Origin: an uncultured Dyadobacter sp. | GTDB taxonomy: Bacteria; Bacteroidota; Bacteroidia; Cytophagales; Spirosomataceae | Length of the DNA stretch: 31,556 nucleotides | Direction of reading: 5' to 3' | NCBI RefSeq assembly: GCF_946482605.1 | Contig: NZ_CAMLSE010000058.1 | Span: 1 to 31,556, forward strand | In this document: positions 1 through 7,874 of the stretch, piece after piece | Layout of the letters: each line of letters starts with the position of its first letter | Numbering within the stretch: the stretch's first letter is position 1 | Notes under the pieces: model-generated | Told to the model about the DNA's origin: nothing | Databases searched by the model: none | Seen by the model: only the letters and a program-made list of their open reading frames with translations | Program-made: the position numbers and the translations under genes

Positions 1-645
1 ACGGGCAGCTTCACGTCCATGCTGCTTGCGGGCCTGCTTATTTCCCGGGTTGCGGATATCGGTCGTCTTCAATCGCAGGTTGCATTGCTTTCGCGTTTTG
101 GAGAAAATATCCTGGAAAATTACAGCGAACAGCTCCGGAATGTCGCTAAGCTGGGTTTTCAGCGGGCCATTTTTCTCGGTTCGGGGCCATTGCGCTCGGT
201 AGCCAATGAATCTGATTTGAAAGTACAGGAGCTGACGGACGGCAATGTGATCTGCAAATCCGATTCTTTTCTGGGGTTCAGGCACGGTCCGAAGGCGGTG
301 ATCAATGCTGCCACATTGTTGGTTTATCTGTTTTCCAACAATGCACACGTGTATCAGTATGAGCAGGACCTGGTGAAGGCGATCAGCCTGGGCGAAAAGG
401 GTCTGTACCGGATTGGCGTGATGGAAACCGGGCAAAAATCCGTCGATACCGATATGCTGATCGAGCTCTCGCCCGACGGCGAATCCGTGGACGAGGAGCT
501 GCTGGCGGTGGTGAGCGTGCTGCCAGCGCAGCTGCTCGGGTTTTATAAATCGCTGGAACTCGGGCTTTCGCCGGACAAGCCTTCGAAGAAAGAAACCATT
601 ACGCGTGTAGTAAGAGGCGTCACCATTTACCCTTTTCCTGAATAG
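1..645 (+). CDS. agaS: AgaS-like sugar-phosphate isomerase/deaminase, SIS domain (5' partial)
   Basis: The frame is open at base 1 and ends at TAG 643-645, so only the C-terminal 214 residues are seen; family members are about 380-390 aa. The visible part begins TGSFTSML, the phosphosugar-binding end of the first SIS domain, and carries a second SIS domain with GSGPLRSVANESDLKVQEL and a later FRHGPKAV segment, typical of AgaS. Known AgaS proteins act in the cytoplasm on galactosamine-6-phosphate, or as tagatose-6-phosphate ketose/aldose isomerases. The PfkB kinase and KbaY-type aldolase that follow on the same strand fit this role well. The gap to the kinase gene is 70 bp. GlmS-like or other SIS isomerases are alternatives, but gene order favours AgaS. 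The missing N-terminus prevents a full check. Confidence 0.85.
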   Translation, partial: TGSFTSMLLAGLLISRVADIGRLQSQVALLSRFGENILENYSEQLRNVAKLGFQRAIFLGSGPLRSVANESDLKVQELTDGNVICKSDSFLGFRHGPKAVINAATLLVYLFSNNAHVYQYEQDLVKAISLGEKGLYRIGVMETGQKSVDTDMLIELSPDGESVDEELLAVVSVLPAQLLGFYKSLELGLSPDKPSKKETITRVVRGVTIYPFPE

Positions 646-715
646 CAAGGCATTCCCGCCCAAAGTACCGGCTAGCGCCCTATTAGCAACAGGTTAAACC
701 CAAAAGGCTCTCAAA

Positions 716-1672
716 ATGAAAGATTTCGACGTTTCGGTGATCGGTGAACTCAATGTAGATTTTATACTGAATCAGATCGATTCCTTCCCGGTCATGGGTA
801 AGGAAATTCTTTCGCAGCAAATGAATGTGACGTTGGGGAGCTCGTCGGCCATTTTTGCCAGCAACCTGAGCTGCCTGGGCGCGCGCGTCGCTTTCATTGG
901 TAAAATCGGGCAGGATGCATTTGGCGATATCGTACTTGCGACCTTGCGCAATAGCGGCGTCGATACCGAAGCCATCGCCCGAAACGAGAACTTGAAAACC
1001 GGAGCAACCGTAGTCCTGAACTTCGGAGAGGACCGCGCCATGATCACCCATCCGGGCGCGATGGAAGAGCTTTCTTTCGACGATATCGACTGGGATACCA
1101 TCCTTCGCTCGCGGCACCTGCATATTTCTTCCTATTTTATCCAGAAAGGCATCAGAAAGGATGTAGGTCGCATTTTTCAGCGGGCAAAGGAAGCAGGATT
1201 AACGACTTCTTTCGATCCGCAATGGGATCCGGCCGAGCAGTGGAGTATCGATTTGGAAGGCACTTTACCTTTTGTAGATGTTTTCATGCCTAATAAAAAA
1301 GAGCTGCTCCACCTCACCCGCCAGGCTACCATCGAGGATGCTGCCGCGTATTTAAAAGACTTTGCCAATACCGTTGTCGTGAAGCTCGGAAACGAAGGTT
1401 CGGCGCTGCTGTCGGACGGAGAAATTGCTTTTCAGCCCGCATTCCTCAACGAGCAGGTTGTGGACGCGATCGGTGCGGGCGACAGTTTCAATGCAGGATT
1501 TATTTACAAATTCATCCATACACACCCCCTCGAAACCTGCCAGGAATTCGGAAACATGACAGGGGCTTTCTCCACTACCGCCTCCGGCGGGACCGGCGCA
1601 TTCGCAGGCCGGGCAAATATCCTTCAAAACATTAAAGAAAGATTTGGTTATGCCGAAAAGGAACATGATTGA
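716..1672 (+). CDS. PfkB-family carbohydrate kinase, probably tagatose-6-phosphate kinase-like
   Basis: A 318-aa protein of normal PfkB/ribokinase length. The N-terminal GELNVDFI segment (about residues 10-17), the glycine-rich GSSSAIFASNLSCLG substrate region (about 41-55) and the C-terminal GAGDSFNAGF motif (254-263, with D256 as expected catalytic base) are all intact. The family phosphorylates sugars or sugar phosphates with ATP in the cytoplasm. Between agaS and kbaY, the natural inference is phosphorylation of tagatose-6-phosphate to the 1,6-bisphosphate. Ribokinase-, fructokinase- or GalNAc-kinase-like activity cannot be excluded from motifs. The start at 716 follows an AAAAGG stretch at 702-707. 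The 3' end overlaps the next gene by 23 bp, which suggests translational coupling. Confidence 0.85.
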   Translation: MKDFDVSVIGELNVDFILNQIDSFPVMGKEILSQQMNVTLGSSSAIFASNLSCLGARVAFIGKIGQDAFGDIVLATLRNSGVDTEAIARNENLKTGATVVLNFGEDRAMITHPGAMEELSFDDIDWDTILRSRHLHISSYFIQKGIRKDVGRIFQRAKEAGLTTSFDPQWDPAEQWSIDLEGTLPFVDVFMPNKKELLHLTRQATIEDAAAYLKDFANTVVVKLGNEGSALLSDGEIAFQPAFLNEQVVDAIGAGDSFNAGFIYKFIHTHPLETCQEFGNMTGAFSTTASGGTGAFAGRANILQNIKERFGYAEKEHD

Positions 1673-2477
1673 CAAGCTCAGGGAAATGCAGGAAACCAAT
1701 TCCTCCCTGCTTGCCACCAATTTTTACAATTATGAAACCCTCAGGGGCATCATGCGGGCGGCTTCGCACCTGAGGCAACCCATTATTTTGCAGCTTACCA
1801 AAAGCTCCATCGATTATATGGGCCTGTCGGTGGCCGTGAACCTGGCCAAATCCTCTTTGGAAGAATATCAGGTGGAAGGATGGCTGCACCTCGATCATTC
1901 GGCGTCGTACGATCTGGTGCATGAATGCCTGGATGCGGGTTTCGATTCGGTGATGATCGATGCCAGTGAGAAGTCTTTGGGCGAGAATATGGCGGTTACG
2001 CAAAAAGTGGTGGAGCTCGCGGCGCGGTATGGCGCCAACGTGGAAGCGGAACTGGGCTATATTGCCAAATTGGGCCAGTCGAAGGAGAAAACAGGGTTTA
2101 CCGACCCGGAGGAAGCCAAATATTTTGTAGAACAAACCGGCGTGAATGCCCTGGCGGTAGCGATCGGTTCGGCGCACGGGTTTTACACCCAGGAGCCTAA
2201 GCTGGATATTCAGCGGCTGACGGAAATACACGCCGCAACGAACGTTCCGCTGGTGCTGCACGGTGGCTCGGGAATCCCCGGCACCAGCCTGAAAGAGGCG
2301 ATCAGAAATGGTATTTGCAAGATTAATCTGGCTACGGAGATTAAGAACATATTTATGCAGACTTTAAAGAACTCCATGGCTCGCAATGAGGACATTGACC
2401 TGCGAAATGTGTTTCCGTCCGCCATCGAAGCGGTGTCGAAACTGGTTGAAGAAAAGCTGGAAATTGTAAAAAACTAG
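1650..2477 (+). CDS. kbaY: Class II tagatose/fructose-bisphosphate aldolase (KbaY/GatY family)
   Basis: Starting at ATG 1650 gives 275 aa. This start is preferred over TTG 1644 and ATG 1665 because it puts the HLDH motif at D82/H83, the same numbers as the catalytic Asp and zinc His I recall for E. coli KbaY. The other zinc ligands are visible in GSAHGFY (H176) and VLHGGSG (H204), and a VEAELG acidic segment lies at about 131-136. These zinc enzymes split tagatose-1,6-bisphosphate or fructose-1,6-bisphosphate into glyceraldehyde-3-phosphate and dihydroxyacetone phosphate. Gene order after agaS and a PfkB kinase supports the tagatose role. The gene overlaps the kinase by 23 bp and ends 4 bp before the next gene. 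Substrate choice between the two bisphosphates is an inference. Confidence 0.88.
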   Translation: MPKRNMIDKLREMQETNSSLLATNFYNYETLRGIMRAASHLRQPIILQLTKSSIDYMGLSVAVNLAKSSLEEYQVEGWLHLDHSASYDLVHECLDAGFDSVMIDASEKSLGENMAVTQKVVELAARYGANVEAELGYIAKLGQSKEKTGFTDPEEAKYFVEQTGVNALAVAIGSAHGFYTQEPKLDIQRLTEIHAATNVPLVLHGGSGIPGTSLKEAIRNGICKINLATEIKNIFMQTLKNSMARNEDIDLRNVFPSAIEAVSKLVEEKLEIVKN

Positions 2478-2481
2478 TTTT

Positions 2482-3573
2482 ATGAAAAAATACCTTTATT
2501 TTGGTTTGATACCCTTCCTTGTACTTATGCAAAGCTGCGCAGAAAGCCAAAATTCAGATTATTACAGTCAGGACGATTTCGCTACGGTGGAGAAATACGA
2601 TGCGCATGTGCACATCAATTCGTTTAACCCCGCTTTTTTGGAATTTGCCCAAAAGAACAATTTCCGGCTGCTCAGCCTGAATGTAGCCGCGCCGGAATAC
2701 GTCCCCATTGAAAAACAGCAGGATTTTGTCACAAAACACCGCGAGAAATATGCAGACCGGCTGGCCTATACCACCAGTTTTCACATCGAAAACATCGACG
2801 ACAGCGATTGGCAGACGAAAACGATTGCCTACCTGCGCGAATCGTTTGCCCGGGGGGCTGCGGGGGTGAAAGTCTGGAAAAATATCGGGATGGAGTACAA
2901 AGACAAGGCTGGCGCTTTTGTGATGGCCGACGATCCGAGGCTCGACCCGATCTGGGATTTTATTGAAGCAAATAACAAAACGCTCGTCGGGCACCTGGGC
3001 GAGCCCAGAAACTGCTGGCTGCCTTTGGATCAGATGACGGTCAAAAACGACCGCGAATATTTTGCCGGGCATCCCGAGTACCATATGTACCTGCATCCGG
3101 AATTTCCCTCGTACGAAAAACAGATCGAAGCCCGCGATAATATGCTCGCCAAGCATCCGGGATTACGGTTCGACGGGGCGCATTTGGGAAGCCTGGAATG
3201 GAGCCTCGACGAGCTGGCCAAAAGACTGGACAAATATCCCAATATGGTCGTGGATATGGCCGAACGCATTTCGCACATTCAATATCAGGCCGTGAAAGAT
3301 CACCGGAAAGTGTATGATTTCTTTATCAAATACCAGGACAGGCTGCTCTACTCCACCGACCTCGTGTTCGACGACAGCGCACCTGCCGGAACGACATTGG
3401 CACATGCCGGGGAAGTCTGGAAAAACCATTGGACGTTTTTTACATCCGACCAAACGATGACCGCGCCCGAGGTGAGCGAGCAGTTCAAAGCATTGCATTT
3501 GCCCAAAAACGTGATCGATAAATTGTACAGGAAAAATGCTGAAAAGTGGTTTCCTGCGCCTGTAAAACAATAG
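2482..3573 (+). CDS. Amidohydrolase-2 family TIM-barrel metal hydrolase, lipoprotein
   Basis: A 363-aa protein. Residues 1-19 form a lipoprotein-type signal: a short basic start, a hydrophobic stretch and MQSC with Cys19 as likely lipidation site. The mature part opens with YDAHVHIN (H42 and H44), the first metal-binding strand of amidohydrolase-2 (PF04909-type) proteins. Later come VGHLGEP, FDGAHLGSLEW and a YSTDLVFDD segment, matching the remaining His and Asp ligands of the barrel. Family members hydrolyse or decarboxylate small molecules; the substrate here is unknown. Being exported separates it from the cytoplasmic sugar-phosphate genes just upstream, yet spacing of 4 bp upstream and 7 bp downstream places it in the same transcript. 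Clearing a side group from the sugar substrate is a guess. Confidence 0.8.
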   Translation: MKKYLYFGLIPFLVLMQSCAESQNSDYYSQDDFATVEKYDAHVHINSFNPAFLEFAQKNNFRLLSLNVAAPEYVPIEKQQDFVTKHREKYADRLAYTTSFHIENIDDSDWQTKTIAYLRESFARGAAGVKVWKNIGMEYKDKAGAFVMADDPRLDPIWDFIEANNKTLVGHLGEPRNCWLPLDQMTVKNDREYFAGHPEYHMYLHPEFPSYEKQIEARDNMLAKHPGLRFDGAHLGSLEWSLDELAKRLDKYPNMVVDMAERISHIQYQAVKDHRKVYDFFIKYQDRLLYSTDLVFDDSAPAGTTLAHAGEVWKNHWTFFTSDQTMTAPEVSEQFKALHLPKNVIDKLYRKNAEKWFPAPVKQ

Positions 3574-3580
3574 CAAACAG

Positions 3581-4306
3581 ATGGTTATCGCGTGTCGCAT
3601 ACTTCTGATCATGTCGGTAATGCTGTTTGCCGGATTCGCATTCCGGCGTGGAGCTGCGGAAGAAAATGTGCTGATCATCAGCAAAACGGATGACTTTCAA
3701 CTGACGGGAACCGGCGCTGATGCGCATTGGAAAAAAGCTGAATGGATAACGATTCCGCCGCTTGCGTCCGGTAATACGCCCTATCCGACCAAAACGAAAG
3801 TGCTTTACTCGCAGACGGGTATTTATTTCCTGTTTGTCTGTACCGACAAAAAGATTACCGCCACCATGCAGGCGGATTTTCTCGACCTGTGGAATGAGGA
3901 TGTGATCGAGATATTCATGCAGCCTGACACGACTGTTCCGGCCTATTTTGAATACGAGCTGTCCCCATTGAACTACGAGCTGCCCATCAGTATTTACAAT
4001 GAGAAGGGTAAGTTAAATAGCTGGATACCTTTTCATTATGAGGCGGAACGCAAAACCAGGCACGCGGTAACAGTACAGGGTGGGGCGCAAAAAAGCCATG
4101 CGGCAATCGATAGCTGGACTTCCGAAATATTCATTCCCTATCAATTATTGAAACCGCTGTTGAAAGCGCTGCCTGCTTCGGGAACCCGTTGGAAAGGTAA
4201 CCTCTACCGCATCGATTACGACAAGGGCGAAACATTATGGGCCTGGCGGCCTAACAGCGGCAATTTTCATGAGTATGAAAAGTTTGGAATCCTTCACTTT
4301 GAATAA
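3581..4306 (+). CDS. Exported CBM9-like carbohydrate-binding domain protein
   Basis: A 241-aa protein with an N-terminal hydrophobic segment (about residues 5-21) that looks like a signal peptide or anchor. The rest resembles a stand-alone CBM9-like (DOMON-fold) domain: an opening GTGADAHWKKAEW, a strand TKTKVLYSQTGIYFLF, a DLWNEDVIEIFMQPD segment around residues 100-115, and a C-terminal WRGN-like/WAWRPNSG region. Such domains bind carbohydrates, often at chain ends, and are usually attached to xylanases or found alone in Bacteroidota polysaccharide loci. No catalytic domain is seen. It sits 7 bp after the amidohydrolase and 12 bp before the Gfo/Idh/MocA gene, so it belongs to the same operon. 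Substrate binding for its exported neighbours is inferred from context. Confidence 0.72.
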   Translation: MVIACRILLIMSVMLFAGFAFRRGAAEENVLIISKTDDFQLTGTGADAHWKKAEWITIPPLASGNTPYPTKTKVLYSQTGIYFLFVCTDKKITATMQADFLDLWNEDVIEIFMQPDTTVPAYFEYELSPLNYELPISIYNEKGKLNSWIPFHYEAERKTRHAVTVQGGAQKSHAAIDSWTSEIFIPYQLLKPLLKALPASGTRWKGNLYRIDYDKGETLWAWRPNSGNFHEYEKFGILHFE

Positions 4307-4318
4307 AACCCGTGCCTT

Positions 4319-5644
4319 ATGAACCAAGACGATCAACCAAACAACTTTCCTGGGCGCCGCGATTTTTTGAAAGGATCGGCCGCCATCGTGGGAGGGGCCT
4401 TTGTCAGCGCTGCTTTTCCTGGAAAGGTCAGCGCATTTACATTCAGCGCCGACCCGATCAAAATAGCGCTGATCGGCTGCGGAAGCCGGGGCGCAGGCGC
4501 GGTTTTGAATGCATTGAGCTCCAACTCCAACGCCGTGCTGGTGGCCATGGCGGATGTTTTTAAAGACAAACTCGATGATACCTATGCGACGTTGCTGAAA
4601 GTCGGGCGGATCAAGAACTTTGTAAAAGTCCCTGATAATCAAAAATTTGTAGGTTTCGATGCCTACGAAAAAGCCATTGCCTGCGCGGATGTGGTGCTGT
4701 TGGTAACGCCTCCCGCATTTCGCCCGGCGCACTTCGAAGCGGCTGTGAAAGCGGGTAAGCACGTTTTTATGGAAAAACCACTGGCCTCCGATGCACCGGG
4801 AATCAGGCAGATTTTAGAAACGGGAAAAGAGGCAACGCGGAAGAATCTGAAAGTGGTGGTAGGGCTTCAAAACCGCTACGATCCGGGATACCAGGAAATG
4901 GTGAAGAAATTGAAAGAGGGGGCCATCGGCAAAATCATTTCAGCTACGGATTACTACCTGATCGGTCCGGTTACCAATGTGCCGCGGCAGACGGGTTGGA
5001 CGGAAATGGAGTACCAAATGCGGAACTGGCGGTATTTCAACTGGCTGTGGGCCGGCTCACCGGCCGGGTTGCAGATCCATAATACCGATATCGTCAATTG
5101 GGTGAAGGATGCTTACCCGGTGCGCGCGCAGGGAATGGGCGGGCGCTCATCGTTAAATGGACCCGGCGACGGCGATATTTTCGATCATTTTTACATTGAA
5201 TACGAATACGCCGACGGTACCAAGCTCAACAGTCAGATCAGGCACATTACCGGCACATGGAACAAGGGCGGTGCTACTTTCCAGGGCGCTACCGGCACTG
5301 CGAGCCTGCAAGCGGGCATTAAGGCCCACAATGGCGACACGATCTGGCGCAATACGAACAAGGATTCCGAAAGCGCTTATCAGATCGAGCACGAAGCGCT
5401 GTTTGCCGCTATCCGGAACAATACGCCGCTGAACGATACCGAATGGGGCGCCAAAAGCACCATGACGACCATCCTCGGGCGCATGGCTGTGCATTCGGGC
5501 AAAATGGTCGAATGGGACGAGGCGCTCAATTCAACGATCTCGCTTATGCCCGAAAAGTTTGCATGGGACGCCGAGTCGCCCGTCAAGCCGGGGCCGGATG
5601 GTAACTACCCTGTTCCTGTACCGGGCATTTCTCCCATTGTTTAA
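4319..5644 (+). CDS. Tat-exported Gfo/Idh/MocA-family oxidoreductase
   Basis: A 441-aa protein starting with a twin-arginine signal: GRRDFLKGSAA around R13/R14, then a hydrophobic stretch ending near residue 39. The Rossmann fold starts with KIALIGCGSRGAG (48-60). The EKP motif, where Lys usually contacts cofactor and substrate, is at E152-K153-P154, and IHNTDIVNW (H254, D257) matches the family's catalytic region. Members oxidise or reduce sugars using tightly bound NAD(P). Tat export fits, since the folded protein would carry its cofactor into the periplasm. Some Bacteroidota homologues make 3-keto sugars or glycosides, and the DUF1080 gene 6 bp downstream belongs to a family annotated as 3-keto-disaccharide hydrolase. 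The 3-dehydrogenase role is therefore a reasoned inference, not visible in motifs alone. Confidence 0.88.
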   Translation: MNQDDQPNNFPGRRDFLKGSAAIVGGAFVSAAFPGKVSAFTFSADPIKIALIGCGSRGAGAVLNALSSNSNAVLVAMADVFKDKLDDTYATLLKVGRIKNFVKVPDNQKFVGFDAYEKAIACADVVLLVTPPAFRPAHFEAAVKAGKHVFMEKPLASDAPGIRQILETGKEATRKNLKVVVGLQNRYDPGYQEMVKKLKEGAIGKIISATDYYLIGPVTNVPRQTGWTEMEYQMRNWRYFNWLWAGSPAGLQIHNTDIVNWVKDAYPVRAQGMGGRSSLNGPGDGDIFDHFYIEYEYADGTKLNSQIRHITGTWNKGGATFQGATGTASLQAGIKAHNGDTIWRNTNKDSESAYQIEHEALFAAIRNNTPLNDTEWGAKSTMTTILGRMAVHSGKMVEWDEALNSTISLMPEKFAWDAESPVKPGPDGNYPVPVPGISPIV

Positions 5645-5650
5645 AAGCAT

Positions 5651-6412
5651 ATGAAAAGTTTGCTGCTCCTGATCTGTTTTTTTGCTTTTACCCTTCCCTC
5701 GCACGCACAGAAAATGCCTGCCGGGCAGGGTGACGCTCCCAAGCCGTTGCTGCATGGTAAGCCCTTGACCCAACAGGGCTTTCTGCCGCTGATTCACGGG
5801 GAAAGTACCGATGGCTGGGAAATGCTGCCCGGGCACAGAGGCCATTGGGTTTTTACCAAAGGACTGATCGACTATGACGGCAAAAGTGCCGAAAAAGATA
5901 AATGTCTGTGGACTGCCGAGGCATTTTGCGATTTCGTGCTGGTGGCCGATGTGCGGCTGACCCGCAAGCCGGAAATGGCGAAAAGTACCATCGTCCTCGC
6001 CAATGGAGACAATGCGAAGAATGCCGATGGCACCAATAAAGAGGTGGAAATCCTTTACGCCGGCGATACCGGCATTTACCTGCGGGGCGATTCTAAAAAC
6101 CAGGTCAATATCGGCTATCGTTACATCGGCTCGGGTGAAATATACGGTTACCGGGTAGATGCCGGTCTTCCTGCCGAAGTGAGGGCGGGTGTGACGCCGA
6201 AAGTCAAAGCGGATAAGCCGCCGGGCGAATGGAACCGGTTCATTATCACCATGAAGGGATCGAGGGTGACGGTTAATCTGAATGGAAAGACAGTCGTGGA
6301 GAATGCATTACTGCCGGGCATTGCAGCCTGTGGCAAAATAGCCTTGCAGGACGATCATGCCGACAATAACCTTTTCCAGTTTGCAAATTTGTATATCAAA
6401 AAACTCAACTAG
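5651..6412 (+). CDS. Exported DUF1080 (3-keto-glycoside hydrolase family) protein
   Basis: A 253-aa protein with a clear Sec signal peptide ending in SHAQ near residue 20. The remainder matches the DUF1080 fold, a concanavalin-like beta-sandwich: GFLPLIHGESTDGWEM near residues 39-54, FCDFVLVADVRL near 93-104, GDTGIYLRGD and GYRYIGSGEIYGY in the middle, PPGEWNRFIITMKGS around 190-205, and a final FQFANLYIKKL strand. The family (PF06439) is now annotated as 3-keto-disaccharide hydrolase: some members cleave glycosides after a partner dehydrogenase oxidises C3. The adjacent Tat-exported oxidoreductase is a suitable partner. The gene lies 6 bp after it and 3 bp before the M20 gene. Activity on an amino-sugar glycoside is inference. 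Confidence 0.82.
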   Translation: MKSLLLLICFFAFTLPSHAQKMPAGQGDAPKPLLHGKPLTQQGFLPLIHGESTDGWEMLPGHRGHWVFTKGLIDYDGKSAEKDKCLWTAEAFCDFVLVADVRLTRKPEMAKSTIVLANGDNAKNADGTNKEVEILYAGDTGIYLRGDSKNQVNIGYRYIGSGEIYGYRVDAGLPAEVRAGVTPKVKADKPPGEWNRFIITMKGSRVTVNLNGKTVVENALLPGIAACGKIALQDDHADNNLFQFANLYIKKLN

Positions 6413-6415
6413 ATC

Positions 6416-7744
6416 ATGTTACGAACGCTGTTGCTGGTTTGTTTTGCTGTAATGGTTATCCCGCCTGCAACGAACGGGCAATCGCCTGCGGATGCAATGA
6501 TAAGCGTTCATCTTGAAAAGGATTACGGGTATCTCGAAACACTTTACAAAGACCTGCACGCGCACCCCGAGTTATCATTCCACGAAGAAAAAACGTCGCA
6601 GAGACTGGCAAAAGAACTCGGTGGACTCAATTGCAAAGTACTGACCGGAATAGGAGGACACGGTTTGGTGGGCGTAATGAAAAACGGCCCTGGGCCGGTA
6701 GTACTGGTGCGGGCGGATATGGACGCGCTGCCGATCCAGGAACGCACCGGCGTACCCTTCGCCAGTACGGCCACCACCTCCGACGAGTCGGGAAAAACAT
6801 CGCCGCTCATGCATGCGTGCGGGCATGATATGCATATGGCCGTGTGGGTAGGGGTGGCGCGCGCGCTGGACAAGGTCAGGAGCAACTGGCACGGAACGGT
6901 GATCTTTCTCGCGCAGCCAGCCGAGGAGAGAGGTGCCGGAGCGCTTGCGATGATCAAAGCCAACGTGCTGGAAACATTCGGTAAGCCGGATTTTGCATTG
7001 GCGCTTCACGTTAATTCGGCCCTCGAATCGGGGAAAGTGGGGCTGTGCCCGGGCTATTCCCTGGCCAATATCGATGTGCTGGATATTACCGTGAAAGGAA
7101 AGGGCGGACATGGTGCCGTGCCGGAACTTACCATCGATCCGGTTGTGCTGGCCTCGACGCTCGTGCTAGGATTTCAAACCATTGTGAGCCGTGAAATCTC
7201 ACCAACGGAACCGGCAGTGATCACCGTAGGGTCCATTCAGGGTGGGAGCGGGGCCAACATCGTTCCCGACGAGGTGAAGCTCTCCGTGTCGATCAGGTCA
7301 TTCAATGATGATGTTCAAAAACAGCTGATCGAAAGGATCAAAAGACATTGCGAAGGTGCCGCATTAGCTGCGGGGCTGGAAAAGGAGCGTTTTCCGGTAG
7401 TGACCGTGCGCGACGAGTTTACGCCTTCCCAATACAATGACCCTGTCCTGACCGAGCGTCTTTTCGATCATTTCAAAGGAGTAATAGGGGCGGAGAATGT
7501 GGTAAAAGTATCGCCTCTGATGTTCGGAGAGGATTTCGGGTGGTTTGGCAGAAGTGTTCCTAAAATCCCGATCCTGATGTACTCGCTGGGCTCGGTAAGC
7601 AGCGCCGCCATGGCCGAATCCGTGCAAAGTAAGCTCCCGTTGCCTTCAACCCATTCATCCAAATACATTCCCGACCTGTCGCCTACATTAAGGACCGGCG
7701 TGCTCACGATGTCGTCGGCCTTGGTTTCGCTTTTGCAGCAATAA
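6416..7744 (+). CDS. Exported M20D-family amidohydrolase (aminoacylase/deacetylase-like)
   Basis: A 442-aa protein with a signal peptide over about residues 1-22, ending near ATNGQ. M20D metal-site motifs are present: RADMDALP (D101), MHACGHDMHM (C135 and H137), PAEERGAGA (E170/E171), HVNSALESG, KGKGGHGAVP at the dimerisation-domain entry, GEDFGWFG, and a late PSTHSSKY His. The family hydrolyses amide bonds in N-acyl amino acids, hippurate, indole-acetyl conjugates or N-acetylated small molecules. It is the last gene of the run, 3 bp after the DUF1080 gene, and is followed by a strong hairpin. In this setting removal of an N-acyl group from an amino sugar or peptide-linked sugar is a tempting inference, but sequence motifs do not fix the substrate. 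Confidence 0.87.
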   Translation: MLRTLLLVCFAVMVIPPATNGQSPADAMISVHLEKDYGYLETLYKDLHAHPELSFHEEKTSQRLAKELGGLNCKVLTGIGGHGLVGVMKNGPGPVVLVRADMDALPIQERTGVPFASTATTSDESGKTSPLMHACGHDMHMAVWVGVARALDKVRSNWHGTVIFLAQPAEERGAGALAMIKANVLETFGKPDFALALHVNSALESGKVGLCPGYSLANIDVLDITVKGKGGHGAVPELTIDPVVLASTLVLGFQTIVSREISPTEPAVITVGSIQGGSGANIVPDEVKLSVSIRSFNDDVQKQLIERIKRHCEGAALAAGLEKERFPVVTVRDEFTPSQYNDPVLTERLFDHFKGVIGAENVVKVSPLMFGEDFGWFGRSVPKIPILMYSLGSVSSAAMAESVQSKLPLPSTHSSKYIPDLSPTLRTGVLTMSSALVSLLQQ

Positions 7745-7769
7745 TTTTTGCAATGCTTTTGCAAAGAGA

Positions 7770-7803
7770 AATCCGCGGTACACCAGCTGATGTACCGCGG
7801 ATT
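7770..7803. terminator. 13-bp perfect hairpin between convergent genes
   Basis: AATCCGCGGTACA at 7770-7782 pairs with TGTACCGCGGATT at 7791-7803 around an 8-base loop. It lies 25 bp after the M20 stop and 71 bp before the stop of the oppositely oriented epoxide hydrolase gene, the usual place for a terminator serving both strands. The T-run is weak (TTAGTTGATTTTG on the plus strand), so efficiency is uncertain. Confidence 0.65.
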
Positions 7804-7874
7804 AGTTGATTTTGAACTTCCTAAGTCTTGGCTTGCCGGCCGATCAGGAAATCGGGCTTTTAAGAGTCCTAGAA

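Noticed and set aside
1632..2261. A 209-codon minus-strand frame opposite kbaY
   Set aside because: It overlaps the aldolase gene, which has all catalytic residues; the antisense product resembles nothing known.
2554..3156. A 200-codon minus-strand frame opposite the amidohydrolase gene
   Set aside because: Mirror of a convincing lipoprotein amidohydrolase; no family motifs on the other strand.
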